Assembly (NCBI RefSeq): GCF_937863485.1
Contig: NZ_CALMFY010000169.1
Coordinates: 1 to 63,199, forward strand
DNA length: 63,199 bases
Direction of reading: 5' to 3'
From: an uncultured Nostoc sp.
GTDB lineage: Bacteria > Cyanobacteriota > Cyanobacteriia > Cyanobacteriales > Nostocaceae
The translations under genes were made by a program, and so were the position numbers. A model generated the notes under the pieces. That model had not been told where the DNA came from. It did no database searches and worked only from the letters and a program-made list of their open reading frames with translations. Positions 27,801 to 36,435 of the stretch are shown here, piece by piece. The first letter of the stretch is position 1; every line of letters begins with the position of its first letter.

Positions 27801-29081
27801 GGAGATGCTCAAATGATTTTGCTGGCGATTGAAGATATCACCGAGCGCAAGCAATTTGAGGTAGAGCGATCAAATCTTCTAGCACAAGAGCAGTCAGCTC
27901 GTCAACAGGCCCAAATTGCCAACCGAGCTAAAGATGAATTCCTGTCGAACCTTTCCCATGAACTTCGTAACCCGCTCAATATTATACTGGGCTGGGCGCA
28001 ACTCTGGCGCACCCGGGAACTAGATCAAGCAGCAATCACTCGTGCCTGGGAAGTGGTGGAGCGGAGTGCTAGGGTGCAAGCTCAGTTAATTGATGATATG
28101 CTGGATGTTTCACGGATTACGAGTGGAAAGCTTCATTTAAACACTCGTCTAATTGATCTAGTTTCAGTAGTGGATGTCGCCATCGAGTCTGTCAAATTGT
28201 CCGCAGAGGCGAAAAGCATTCAAATTCTTTCACAGTTGAACTCGGCGACGGTTATCGGAGATTTTGATCGCTTACAGCAAGTTCTATGGAATTTATTTTC
28301 TAACGCGATTAAGTTCACTCCAGTCGGTGGGCGAGTGGAAATCACCCTCGAACCTGTAGATACTCACGCCCAGATTCAAGTCAGTGACACAGGAATTGGC
28401 ATTTCGGCAGACTTGCTGCCGTATGTGTTTGAGCGCTTCCGCCAAGGAAATTCTAGCAGCAGCAAAGCAATTCAGGGACTTGGATTGGGCTTGTCAATTG
28501 TCCGTCATCTTATAGAACTTCACGGTGGAACAGTTCAAGCGCAAAGTCCAGGCGAGGGACAAGGAACCATGATTACCGTTAGGCTGCCTCTGCGCTCAAT
28601 GCCACCGGAAATTATACCGCCAACTTATTTAGAGCCGACCATTTTGTCAGGGATGGACACATTAAATGGTAAAAATCCATCCCTTACCCTTGAAGGGCTG
28701 TGCATCCTAGCTGTAGATGATCAAGCAGACAGCCGCGACTTAATCAAGTGGATGTTAGAAGACTTCGGGGCTGAAGTAGTGGTTGTGACATCGGCAAGGG
28801 AAGCGATCGCTGCTCTAACTGAATCTCCTGATAGATATAATCTGCTTCTAGCAGATATTGGGATGCCAGAGGAAGATGGTTACTCCTTGATTCGTCAGGT
28901 GAGAGCGCTTGACGCCTCTGCGGAGGGACAAATTCCAGCAGTGGCAATCACTGCCTATGTCAGCGAACAAGGGCAGCAAATGGCAATTGATGCTGGTTTC
29001 CAAATGCATATAGCTAAACCGATTGACCCGACTCAATTGGTATTGATGATTGCAAACTTGTGTGGACTCCGAGCCAGATGA
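24861..29081 (+). CDS. CheB-CheR-PAS-histidine kinase-receiver hybrid protein
   Basis: A 1406-residue signalling protein. Domains in order: CheB methylesterase (about 33-222; Ser in AASAGG, His in QHLDPNH, Asp in GADGDGS), CheR methyltransferase (about 235-500; VAGCSTGEEVYS binds S-adenosylmethionine, DLISCRNVLIYL), a Glu/Asn-rich coiled coil (about 665-755, repeats of NEELQSTNEEL), a PAS domain (about 757-870), a second PAS-like domain (about 890-990), HisKA (LSHELRNPLN, His near 1033), HATPase (NAIKFTP, DTGIGIS, GLGLGLSIV) and a receiver (LLLADIGMPEEDGY, Asp near 1332). All catalytic residues appear intact. It stands alone, with no chemoreceptor or CheA nearby. ATG at 24861. Confidence 0.95.
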   Translation: MTSDQPSEQTASESAANEPLDVKQLENINALFPIVGIAASAGGLEAFMQLLKHLLTDTGMAFVLIQHLDPNHRSLLSEILARVTQMPVKEVQSGVTVEPNQVYIIPPNTKMILSGGVLQLMPREKVHGKYMPADAFFSSLATEQGRKAIAVVLSGADGDGSLGLKAIKAAGGVTFAQCEDTAKFDSMPNTAVATGNVDFVLPPGKIAEELANLSRSPFISNSQPLITPEKLPEVGDALATIFALLRSALGVDFSHYKPNTLDRRIQRRMLLYKLERLEDYTLYLQENPAEVRALYEEILIHVTYFFRDTEVFQQLKERVFPTIMLSKPALPIRIWVAGCSTGEEVYSIAISLLEFLSHKLTSPPIQIFATDISEMAIDKARSGIYAENQMVEVSPERRRRFFNTLEGGRYQINKAVRDLCVFARQDLGSDPPFSNLDLISCRNVLIYLDETLQKRILPIFHYSLKPTGFLLLGTSESIGKYSELFTVIDKRHKIYAKKLTANRPILSFVTSNYPIAKLDEPQPGNSNPSDEFDLEKKTDQLILSRYAPVGVVINDNMEVLQFRGEIDLYLKLAPGKPSLNLFQMVRSGLLVELRTTIYQAQQQKIIVRREGLRIEESELSKIVNLEVIPFKPKTDEELYFLVLFEQAPPTVNNLSSFNRESPEQPDLEREIVRLKQELATAKQEQAATQDYLQALIQEQEHINQDLKVANEEILSSNEELQSTNEELETAKEEIQATNEELNTTNEELRFRNLELHQVNNDLTNLLASINIPILILTSDLRIRRFTPMGQRLFNLIPADAGRPLSDIRTNLDIPDLEPLILDVLDTLSIKELEVQTLGGHWYNLRIRPYRTIENQIDGVVLVLIDIDVLKRSAATLEQARNYAEGIVETVQIPLIVLDSDLRVNKANRSFYETFQVSPSQTAQSLIFELGNGQWNLPGLRSLLEDILTNDTSIDNLQIEHLFERIGQKTMLLNGWKIIQQGDAQMILLAIEDITERKQFEVERSNLLAQEQSARQQAQIANRAKDEFLSNLSHELRNPLNIILGWAQLWRTRELDQAAITRAWEVVERSARVQAQLIDDMLDVSRITSGKLHLNTRLIDLVSVVDVAIESVKLSAEAKSIQILSQLNSATVIGDFDRLQQVLWNLFSNAIKFTPVGGRVEITLEPVDTHAQIQVSDTGIGISADLLPYVFERFRQGNSSSSKAIQGLGLGLSIVRHLIELHGGTVQAQSPGEGQGTMITVRLPLRSMPPEIIPPTYLEPTILSGMDTLNGKNPSLTLEGLCILAVDDQADSRDLIKWMLEDFGAEVVVVTSAREAIAALTESPDRYNLLLADIGMPEEDGYSLIRQVRALDASAEGQIPAVAITAYVSEQGQQMAIDAGFQMHIAKPIDPTQLVLMIANLCGLRAR

Positions 29082-29943
29082 ATGAGTGGATGTACCGCTG
29101 ACTCAGTTGACAAATTGAGCCGGAAAATTTTTAGTAAGTAGGCGATCGTCAGCAATTTTATTTACTAAAACTACACTAGAAACAATACGCTTGGGTTAGA
29201 GCTAAAAACCTGATTTTGCGTAGATGGGTTTCGTTCCTCAACCCAACCTACAATTATCCTTAAACCAAGCATATTGCACTAGACAACCTCATTGTATAAA
29301 TTTTTAGTTGAGCTTTTAATAGTGCTTTAAACAAGAGTTTTTCTCCTGAAAAACAACACCTTAAAGTAGCAATTTGGAATATTTTTAATCTGAAATATCT
29401 CAATATGACGAGTGTAATTGACATAAAAACACCAGAATTTTGTTTATAGCGGTTTGCAGTTGAGTCCAATACAGACCTAACCCCCAACCCCTTCCCTGCT
29501 AGCGTTGGGGAGTAAGATTCAAAGCCTCTCTCTTCTTAGGAGAGAGGTCAAAACTGTACTGCACCAAAATGAGAACCGCTATATATAGTCGGCAGATAAA
29601 CTATCTAATCATTACAGTCATAACGGCGGATTCTACAATCAATCTGTTGCTAGCAATTAGCTTGACCAGAAAGAAAAAGGTACAAGCCCCTAAATTTCTT
29701 TATGGGGTTGTTACTTTTGACTTTTGACTTTTGATTTTTGACTTCCCCAAAGGGGCTGACATGCTGTTGTCAAAAATCATGTTGAAGCAAACGTTTCAAT
29801 TACGTATGAATTGTATAATTTGCCCCTAAAACATTCAAAAGTTATAGATAATATTTGACATTTTTACTTAAAAAGATACAAAATATATTTGATTTTTTAT
29901 CCTAAAACAGAAAGTATGAACTATGAATTGAGGAATCAAAAGC
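29082..29943. other. 860-bp gene-free region with MITE and repeats
   Basis: No gene is supported. About 29180-29260 holds a TACGCTTGGGTTAGAG... CAACCCAACCTACA repeat. 29445-29583 is a MITE-like element. About 29680-29760 has ACTTTTGACTTTTGACTTTT tandem units flanked by AGCCCCTAAA and CCAAAGGGGCT, which can pair. The final stretch is AT-rich. Confidence 0.55.
29445..29583. mobile_element. MITE-like element with TATAGCGGTT termini
   Basis: The 10-bp inverted ends TATAGCGGTT/AACCGCTATA bound 139 bases that include CCTAACCCCCAACCCC and the hairpin-forming CTCTCTTCTTAGGAGAGAG. It codes for nothing. The TATA at each end may be the target-site duplication. Confidence 0.7.
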
Positions 29944-30156
29944 ATGATTGCAACCTTCATGAAAGTACCTAAGTTTCGCAATACTCAATGGGTGAGCTTT
30001 GTTGGTGGAGAAGGGATTGTACGCAGCTACACACCTGAATCTGGCACATGGACGTATCTCATTGAGATGGCATTAGGGCTAGAGCCTGACTTTGGCAGAG
30101 TTGGTGCAGAAACGATGATATTCCTCAATGAGGCAGATTTGCGGCATAAAATCTGA
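29944..30156 (+). CDS. Small conserved hypothetical protein (70 aa)
   Basis: A compact soluble protein with a distinctive middle (WVSFVGGEGIVRSYTPESGT, WTYLIEMALGLEPDFGRVG) and end (ETMIFLNEADLR). I recall similar short proteins in other cyanobacteria but know no function. ATG at 29944. It is flanked by MITEs on both sides. A second ATG six codons in (MKVPKF) could be the true start. Confidence 0.7.
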   Translation: MIATFMKVPKFRNTQWVSFVGGEGIVRSYTPESGTWTYLIEMALGLEPDFGRVGAETMIFLNEADLRHKI

Positions 30157-30163
30157 TTTAACC

Positions 30164-30253
30164 AGGACTTACGCAAAATCATGAAAAAACGAACCGCAAA
30201 GGACGCAAAGGACAAGAAGGAATAAGGTTTCAGAGAGTTATTGCGTAAGTCCT
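30164..30253. mobile_element. MITE-like element (90 bp) with AGGACTTACGCAA ends
   Basis: The perfect 13-bp inverted ends AGGACTTACGCAA/TTGCGTAAGTCCT flank AACCGCAAAGGACGCAAAGG and an AT-rich right half. It is a very common cyanobacterial repeat. It lies eight bases after the small hypothetical gene. Confidence 0.8.
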
Positions 30254-30448
30254 ATTAACAAGTAGTGGGGCTTTAAGTCCCCTGTCTCTACTGGCAGCAG
30301 GTTTTGTGACGGGGATTTAGACCCCGACACAAAACGTAATTGCGTTAGCATTCGCGCAGCGATAGCGCAGCGTTAGCGAGGAACGAGCGTCGGAACGAGC
30401 GTCATTAAGAAAAAGCGAATTGCGAATTGTTTTAACCTAAGTTGATTC
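30254..30448. repeat. Repeat-rich spacer
   Basis: GGGGCTTTAAGTCCCC and CGGGGATTTAGACCCCG hairpins (30265-30335) are followed by GCATTCGCGCAGCGATAGCG-type repeat units to about 30400. No gene. The hairpins may end transcription of the NACHT gene or of the small gene. Confidence 0.5.
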
Positions 30449-32761
30449 TCACAATCCCTGCCATTCTCGCTGAGAGAGTTCTTTTATCGGCAAGAACAAA
30501 CTAGCTTCAATCTCCTGCCGCACAACGTCTGTTACCTGACAGTTGCTATTGAGGCAATCGATAAGCAACTGATTGGCATAGTAATATTGTTGCAATACTT
30601 GCTGTTGCTCAGGACTGAAGTGCCAGTGATGCTCAATGTTTCGATGCTTGGCGATCACCGCCTTTAACTGCTCCAGCCAGGCAGGGAAACTTTTTTGCCA
30701 CCATGTCTGAAACCTTTCTTTACTTTGTTTTGGATCGGGCAGTAGGTCTTTAAGTTGTTGTAAAGCTTGATGTAAGTCAGCATCTTGAACAATCGCTAAA
30801 GCATTACTCAAAGCATAGTCGCAGACTAGGGCATTGCCAAAATTAGATTTGCTGTCAATAGTGCATTCCATTACTAGCTTGTCCAATGCCGCATCCAAAA
30901 AAATACTCTGATCAAGGATGCAGGCAAGAGCAAAGGGTGGGGTAATAAGGTGAGGAGTCCTAGCTAGGGCAAGGTAAAACGCCCGAATTGCAGCAGGCTG
31001 GGGGGGAGCGACAAGGGACTTTTGGCTTGCCCAAGTTAAGAATTTTTGCAAATATGGATCTTCAGCCACTAGCGCATCAACTTGTTGCTTCATCAACTGT
31101 ACCAGGAAATCTGCACTCCGCAGCATGGCAACCGTTAACAAAAAGATTTCACGCCACCGGGGTTCAGTAATATGACTCACCAGACGTTCTAAGGGTTGTT
31201 CTAAGGGTTGTAAATTATGACTGGCAACGATTTGTCGAGCAGTCAGGTATTCTTGAAACGTCAAATAAGAGAAGGAAAAAATCCCCCGCACTCGTTCTGC
31301 CAGTAATCCATGTTGCAACTCTATTGCCTTAAATACCCCTTCACTATCTAATTGCAATTCCTCTGGTTCTGTCGAAGCATTCGGCAAATCACGGATATAG
31401 TCGCCAATGTATTGCTCAACAATGCGTTGTTCAAAAAAGTAATTACCCTGCTCAAATGTGGCGCTTGCAATTTGACTTAGCAACTTCAGCTTTTGTGGTA
31501 ATAAAAAACCTTGGTACACTTCATCCCGCTCAATTGCTTTAGTTGCGTCCCATTTGACCAGCAAAAGGTCTAAACATTGCTTATAAAACGCAGCTTTTTG
31601 GATTGGGAATTTGTTCTGCTGGTCAAAAACCCAGCAAGCGAGGTGCAAAAATAAAGGGTTGACGACAAGTCTCCGAAATTGTAAGTTTTCGGGCAAATCT
31701 AGTTTCAGGGTAAACTCAACTGCCTGTTCATGCCTCTGGTGGACATTCGTTTTTGTGAGTGCTCTAAACCACTTATGAGCAAAGGCAACAATTTGCTCAG
31801 AGGTAAATGGGGCAATTTCGACATCTGTGAAGCGTCTGAGGCTGGAAGCTTTAGCCCCCGTGCGGCAAGTCACGACAAACATATTCTTTTGGTACTTTTC
31901 AGAGAGTCTGCGAATCTCGTTGACGACAGCGTTGCTGTATTGCTCGAGTACTTCATCTAATCCATCCAGCAACAGCAACACTCTGCCTTCCAACAACAAA
32001 GTTTCAACCACAGATGCATCTGAAATCCCAGAGGTGAGGAATTCCTTGCAAATATAGTTGAGTAAATGGAATTCTCCTGCTTCTCTAGATTCGTCTGCAA
32101 AATCCCTTAAGGTAACAAAAATGGTCACCCGATTTGCGGCAAATCTACCTCGGTTGCATTGAATCGCTAGATATTGCAAAAAGGTAGTTTTACCTGCTCC
32201 TGGTTTTCCCAACACCCGCAGCTTTGAATAAGTTTCAACTGCATTAATACCCGCGATTTGTGTCTGGGATACCTCACCTAAGCCAAAGCGATCAAATTCT
32301 TTTGACGTAAAATTTTGCAAGTCATCAAACTCTAGCCACTGAAGGTTTGCAATCTCCTCCAAAATGTTAACATCGATGTAAATGTCGTCGATTCTAACAG
32401 GGCGACTAATATCTAATAACTGCAAAGTGCCGCACTGGTCTTCAATTTTCTCAAAGCGTTGCGATCGCACTTGTTGTACTAGAGCATCAATATCTAAAAA
32501 TTCAGCACCAAGTTCTTTTGATTCAGTAAATTCTTCTGGAGGATTAGCCGCAATCTCCCGCCAGTTCAACGACAACACCGAACAAATTTCTATAAAGATA
32601 TGACGCTCAACCGGACGCCCAGTAAAAAACCGCCAAATTGGTTGGCGAGTCTTTAAGTTGACTTCAAAAGCCAAATTGTCTTGTGTCCAGCCCTTATGAG
32701 CGAACGCTTTTTTGGCTTCTTGAATCCCACTTTCTGATCCTTGGAGCGATCGCTTGACCAT
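30449..32761 (-). CDS. NACHT-domain STAND NTPase with helical C-terminal domain
   Basis: A 770-residue protein. The N-terminal 75 residues form a helix-turn-helix-like domain (GWTQDNLAFEVNLKTRQPIW, IFIEICSVLSLNW). The NACHT NTPase follows with Walker A VLGKPGAGKTTFLQ near 186-199 and Walker B VLLLLDGLDEVLE near 260-272, and VVTCRTGA as sensor. It is followed by winged-helix and helical regions (FSFSYLTFQEYLTARQIV) and a C-terminal helical domain (FQTWWQKSFPAWLEQL, FSPEQQQVLQQYYYANQLLI) of the kind found in cyanobacterial NACHT proteins. Bacterial NACHT proteins include antiphage sensors; no separate effector gene is adjacent, so its output is unknown. ATG at 32761. Confidence 0.92.
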   Translation of the reverse strand: MVKRSLQGSESGIQEAKKAFAHKGWTQDNLAFEVNLKTRQPIWRFFTGRPVERHIFIEICSVLSLNWREIAANPPEEFTESKELGAEFLDIDALVQQVRSQRFEKIEDQCGTLQLLDISRPVRIDDIYIDVNILEEIANLQWLEFDDLQNFTSKEFDRFGLGEVSQTQIAGINAVETYSKLRVLGKPGAGKTTFLQYLAIQCNRGRFAANRVTIFVTLRDFADESREAGEFHLLNYICKEFLTSGISDASVVETLLLEGRVLLLLDGLDEVLEQYSNAVVNEIRRLSEKYQKNMFVVTCRTGAKASSLRRFTDVEIAPFTSEQIVAFAHKWFRALTKTNVHQRHEQAVEFTLKLDLPENLQFRRLVVNPLFLHLACWVFDQQNKFPIQKAAFYKQCLDLLLVKWDATKAIERDEVYQGFLLPQKLKLLSQIASATFEQGNYFFEQRIVEQYIGDYIRDLPNASTEPEELQLDSEGVFKAIELQHGLLAERVRGIFSFSYLTFQEYLTARQIVASHNLQPLEQPLERLVSHITEPRWREIFLLTVAMLRSADFLVQLMKQQVDALVAEDPYLQKFLTWASQKSLVAPPQPAAIRAFYLALARTPHLITPPFALACILDQSIFLDAALDKLVMECTIDSKSNFGNALVCDYALSNALAIVQDADLHQALQQLKDLLPDPKQSKERFQTWWQKSFPAWLEQLKAVIAKHRNIEHHWHFSPEQQQVLQQYYYANQLLIDCLNSNCQVTDVVRQEIEASLFLPIKELSQREWQGL

Positions 32762-33321
32762 AGGAGCTTACACACATCAAATAAGAATTATTCAATTTGA
32801 CATTATTGCAACATCTCGTTTCGGAACTACTTAGAAACTGAGTAAGCTATTTTTAAATGCTAATGATTTATTTAAAGCATCTTCAGCCAATATCGTGTGA
32901 TGGCATTTGTCTCAGTACATTATGGAATTTTACGTGTTTTTTATAACCTAATATTTTGTGCCGGAGAAAGTTTTTGTATATCTAGTAGCTCTAGCGCTGT
33001 GGCAAGTCTAAAATTTCTCTACGATTGAGTACTCATAATTATTGTACCACTTCTGTACGCTTGAATATACTTGTGTATAAAGCTATAGCAATTCGATTTG
33101 ATTTTTGAAAAAAACGCTGAATAAACGGTGAAACACAATACCAAATTTTAAATTTGGTGCAAAACAATCAGTGTCGAGTCTGAATCTCTCACTGATAGCG
33201 TAACGGTAGCGAGTCCACGTTCGCTTTTAGCGTCTCGTAGAGAGCGTCTTGATTTTGACGAATGTATTCTAATTTAAAAAGTTTATTGTTCATTTAAGAA
33301 CTTTATTGTTTGTATATACAC
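32762..33321. other. 560-bp gene-free spacer
   Basis: AT-rich, no gene seen. About 33190-33250 carries a Nostoc GC-rich repeat (GATAGCGTAACGGTAGCG, GTCTCGTAGAGAGCGTC) like the one near 23890. AAATTTTAAATTTGGT near 33143 is a short palindrome. Confidence 0.5.
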
Positions 33322-33813
33322 TTACAACTGATACGAAGCCGTCAAAGCTACTGCCAAAGCATCCGCAGCATCATCAGGCTTGGGAATTTCATCTAAATCC
33401 AACTCCCGCGCCACCGCCTCTTGCACATCTAACTTATCAGCATTACCATAGCCTGTTAAAGCTTGCTTAATTTGAGCCGGAGTAAACTCTACGTAGGGAA
33501 GACGACGCTGCCCTAACACTAAAATGAGTACACCCCGCGCCTGTGCTACCAGGATTGTACTTGACATCCGATAGAAGAATAGTTTCTCGATCGCTACTAA
33601 ATCTGGTTTAAATTCCTCCATCAGGGTATGTAAATCATCAAACAAGGTACATAGGCGCTGTCCCATTTCTACATCTGCTGACGTTTTGATCACCCCAAAA
33701 TCCAGCATATTTACTGTACTCTCTTGCACTTTGTTGGGAATTTGTGTGCAGGTAATTACCCCAAATCCTAAAATTGCCAGTCCTGGATCTAATCCTAAAA
33801 TTCGTTTTTCCAT
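33322..33813 (-). CDS. ruvC: Crossover junction endodeoxyribonuclease RuvC
   Basis: The 163-residue Holliday-junction resolvase cuts four-way junctions with RuvAB during recombination repair. Acidic active-site residues are Asp9 ([10 protein letters not shown]), Glu76 (LVAIEKLFF) and Asp148/Asp151 ([13 protein letters not shown]). I start at ATG 33813 because [11 protein letters not shown] is the family's N-terminus; the frame extends upstream to a TTG (33864) that would add 17 residues not found in homologues. It is divergent from yvcK. Confidence 0.95.
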   Translation of the reverse strand: MEKRILGLDPGLAILGFGVITCTQIPNKVQESTVNMLDFGVIKTSADVEMGQRLCTLFDDLHTLMEEFKPDLVAIEKLFFYRMSSTILVAQARGVLILVLGQRRLPYVEFTPAQIKQALTGYGNADKLDVQEAVARELDLDEIPKPDDAADALAVALTASYQL

Positions 33814-33987
33814 TAAATTCACTTTTACCAAGCCAGGGTATTGTTTAACTAGGAATACTGGCAATCTTCACGACTTGCTCTTAGTCTAAAGGAATTGACA
33901 AATATAATAGTTCCACGCCTGGTGTTTAAAACCAAGTGGTGTACATTTTCTGTTAATTATTGTTTGTAGCACTGCTCCAAATCAGGT

Positions 33988-35358
33988 ATGTCAATTGGTT
34001 TTCTCAGACAAGCCCTCAACGCCCTGCAAAAGCAGTCGCGCTCTCGTACTTCCTATCGGGTTAATCAGTGGTTCAAATGGTTATCCCCTGGACTATCGGT
34101 AAAACGTTGGTTGTTGATCAGTGTTGGGGGTGTACTGCTAACGAGTTTGGGGTTAGCTATTTGGATTAAGCTGACCCCAATTTTTTGGATGATCGAGTTG
34201 TTTAAGAATTTTCTGGGAGTAATCACCAACTTCTTACCCAACTATATCAGTGGGCCTTTGGTGCTGCTTGGCGGCTTGCTGTTAGTGCTTTGGGGGCAAA
34301 CTCGCACTGTAAGCTCAATTACTAAGGTATTAAGAGCAGAAGGCGGAGAAGAACTTATCGATGTCTTGCTGGCACATCATCGATTGTACCGAGGCCCGAA
34401 AATAGTGGTAATTGGTGGGGGTACGGGACTTTCTACGTTGTTGAGGGGACTGAAAACCTATAGCGCTAATATTACTGCTATTGTGACTGTAGCCGATGAT
34501 GGTGGATCTTCTGGGCGGTTGCGTCAAGAATTTGGAGTACTACCACCAGGGGATATTCGCAATTGTTTGGCTGCACTAGCAGATGAAGAAAAGTTATTAA
34601 CAGAATTGTTTCAATACCGCTTTCGGGCTGGAGATGGGTTGACGGGTCACAGTTTTGGCAATTTGTTTTTAACGGCAATGAGCGATATTACTGGAGATTT
34701 AGAACAAGCAGTTGCAGCCAGTTCCAAAGTGCTAGCGGTACGGGGACAAGTACTACCAGCAACTCTCAGTGATGTTCGCCTTTGGGCAGAATTAGCCGAT
34801 GGTCGCCGCATTGATGGGGAGTCTAGCATTCCCAAAGCTGGCGGTAAAATTGTCAAAATTGGCTGTATTCCAGCTAATCCCCCAGCAGTCCCAGCAGCTA
34901 TTAAGGCACTTAAAGAAGCTGATTACATCATTATTGGCCCAGGTAGTCTTTATACTAGCCTGATTCCTAATTTACTAGTACCAGAAATTGCCGATGCGAT
35001 CGCTCAAACAAATGTCCCCCGTATTTATATCTGCAATATAATGACTCAACCAGGTGAAACCGAAGGCTACACTGTTGCCGATCACATCAGAGCAATTGAT
35101 GCTGCTTGTGGGCAAAGACGGCTATTCGATGCTGTGCTAATACATAAAAAACCCCCCTCGGAGCAATCACTCATCCGCTACGCCCAACAAAACTCCCATC
35201 CCGTTTTCCTGGATAGAGAAGCCGTAACTCAGCTAGGGCGAAGGATTGTTCCAGCTAATGTTTTGTATGAAGATGAAACGGGTTTTGTCCGTCACAATCC
35301 ACAGAAACTAGCACAAGTGTTGTTGCGGTGGTACGGTAGAGCTCATCATGGAAGATGA
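33988..35358 (+). CDS. YvcK/CofD-like gluconeogenesis factor
   Basis: A 456-residue protein with two N-terminal membrane helices (about 40-60 and 72-105), then the YvcK domain: [20 protein letters not shown] near 133-152, [27 protein letters not shown] and [16 protein letters not shown]. YvcK proteins bind UDP-sugars such as UDP-GlcNAc and are needed for normal growth on gluconeogenic carbon and for cell-wall homeostasis in other bacteria. The membrane anchor is usual in cyanobacteria. ATG at 33988; tsaE follows 92 bases later on the same strand, so the two are possibly cotranscribed. Confidence 0.93.
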   Translation: MSIGFLRQALNALQKQSRSRTSYRVNQWFKWLSPGLSVKRWLLISVGGVLLTSLGLAIWIKLTPIFWMIELFKNFLGVITNFLPNYISGPLVLLGGLLLVLWGQTRTVSSITKVLRAEGGEELIDVLLAHHRLYRGPKIVVIGGGTGLSTLLRGLKTYSANITAIVTVADDGGSSGRLRQEFGVLPPGDIRNCLAALADEEKLLTELFQYRFRAGDGLTGHSFGNLFLTAMSDITGDLEQAVAASSKVLAVRGQVLPATLSDVRLWAELADGRRIDGESSIPKAGGKIVKIGCIPANPPAVPAAIKALKEADYIIIGPGSLYTSLIPNLLVPEIADAIAQTNVPRIYICNIMTQPGETEGYTVADHIRAIDAACGQRRLFDAVLIHKKPPSEQSLIRYAQQNSHPVFLDREAVTQLGRRIVPANVLYEDETGFVRHNPQKLAQVLLRWYGRAHHGR

Positions 35359-35450
35359 GTTAATAGTCCAAAGTTCATAGTGAGCTAGCTCTTGACTCTT
35401 AACCGGAGGCAACGCAAGTCTCCGGCTTTGCTCTTGACTCTTGACTAATT

Positions 35451-35906
35451 ATGAAAATCTTTCTTGCAGATACAGAGGCGATGCTACGCTTAGGTATTAC
35501 TCTCAGTGAATCCCTAACTCCTGGCAGTGTAATTTTACTAGAAGGTGATTTAGGTGCTGGAAAAACTACCCTAGTTCAAGGTATTGGCAAGGGTTTGGGA
35601 ATCACTGAACCTATTGTCAGTCCCACTTTTACCCTGATTAATGAGTACACGGAAGGACGCCTCCCCCTTTACCATCTAGATCTATATCGCTTAGAACCAC
35701 AAGAAGTTGCAGCCCTGAATTTAGAAAGTTACTGGGAAGGTGTTGAGGTCATACCAGGAATTGTGGCAGTTGAATGGGCGGAACGATTACCCTACAAGCC
35801 AGATAGTTATCTAAGTGTGAGTTTGACTTATGGGCATGGGGGTACACGTCAAGTCGAACTTATACCATTCAATTGTACCATTAGCGAAGTCATTGCCGCG
35901 ATTTAA
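35451..35906 (+). CDS. tsaE: tRNA threonylcarbamoyladenosine biosynthesis ATPase TsaE
   Basis: The 151-residue P-loop protein powers the TsaB-TsaD-TsaE complex that makes t6A37 on ANN-decoding tRNAs. The Walker A LLEGDLGAGKTTLVQGIGKG near 29-48 and the signature VSPTFTLINEY near 57-67 with LYHLDLYRL are intact. Length is normal. ATG at 35451, following yvcK. TsaB and TsaD are not in the window. Confidence 0.96.
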   Translation: MKIFLADTEAMLRLGITLSESLTPGSVILLEGDLGAGKTTLVQGIGKGLGITEPIVSPTFTLINEYTEGRLPLYHLDLYRLEPQEVAALNLESYWEGVEVIPGIVAVEWAERLPYKPDSYLSVSLTYGHGGTRQVELIPFNCTISEVIAAI

Positions 35907-36346
35907 GCTCATCTCCCGACTTAAATACGGGGGATTTCACTTTTTTGATCATAACACTAGAAAATTTCTGCAAATAGTCGAGGGAGAACTCCCCACTCGT
36001 CCTATCTGCCACTACCACGCTCACCATTGTAAATTACTAACATTGTTATCTCAACCAAAAATAAATGAAATAATTGTTCAACAGCAGATATTTTGCAATC
36101 AGGTTCAGTTAAAAGCAATCTGGATTATTTAGCAGCGAAAGCTAAAAGAGAAAAGTTAAACAACAATCAAGTTCTGTATAATTTGTCTAACTTTCCTTAC
36201 ACTTAGTATTCCCAAGCTAGATTCAAAATATATACAAATAAAGAAATTATTTGAGAAATTTTTAAATTATTTTAAATAAGTTTAACTAGCAAATGATTTT
36301 TATGTTCACATCTGTAATTAGCACTGATGTCAAAAACAATTAAAAT
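35907..36346. other. AT-rich spacer after tsaE
   Basis: No gene seen. A 100-codon frame that begins inside tsaE and runs to 36132 has no recognisable domain and is regarded as chance. The spacer ends at the strong hairpin at 36347. Confidence 0.5.
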
Positions 36347-36395
36347 AAAATATCTCGTGTTTCTACATAATTATCGTAGAAACACGAGATATTTT
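36347..36395. terminator. Strong bidirectional terminator hairpin
   Basis: A perfect 20-bp stem (AAAATATCTCGTGTTTCTAC and its complement) with a 9-base loop. On the minus strand it is followed by a T-rich run (TTTTATTTTAATTG), so it should end the patatin-like gene; on the plus strand it can stop read-through from tsaE. It sits between convergent genes. Confidence 0.9.
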
Positions 36396-36435
36396 CTCCT
36401 AAATTATTTGAGGTTAATATGCCTACGTGGATGCA

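Noticed and set aside
33814..33864. Extended RuvC N-terminus from TTG 33864
   Set aside because: RuvC proteins begin at the [11 protein letters not shown] segment; the extension has no support.
35830..36132. 100-codon plus-strand frame overlapping the end of tsaE
   Set aside because: Overlaps a confirmed gene in another frame and shows no domain.
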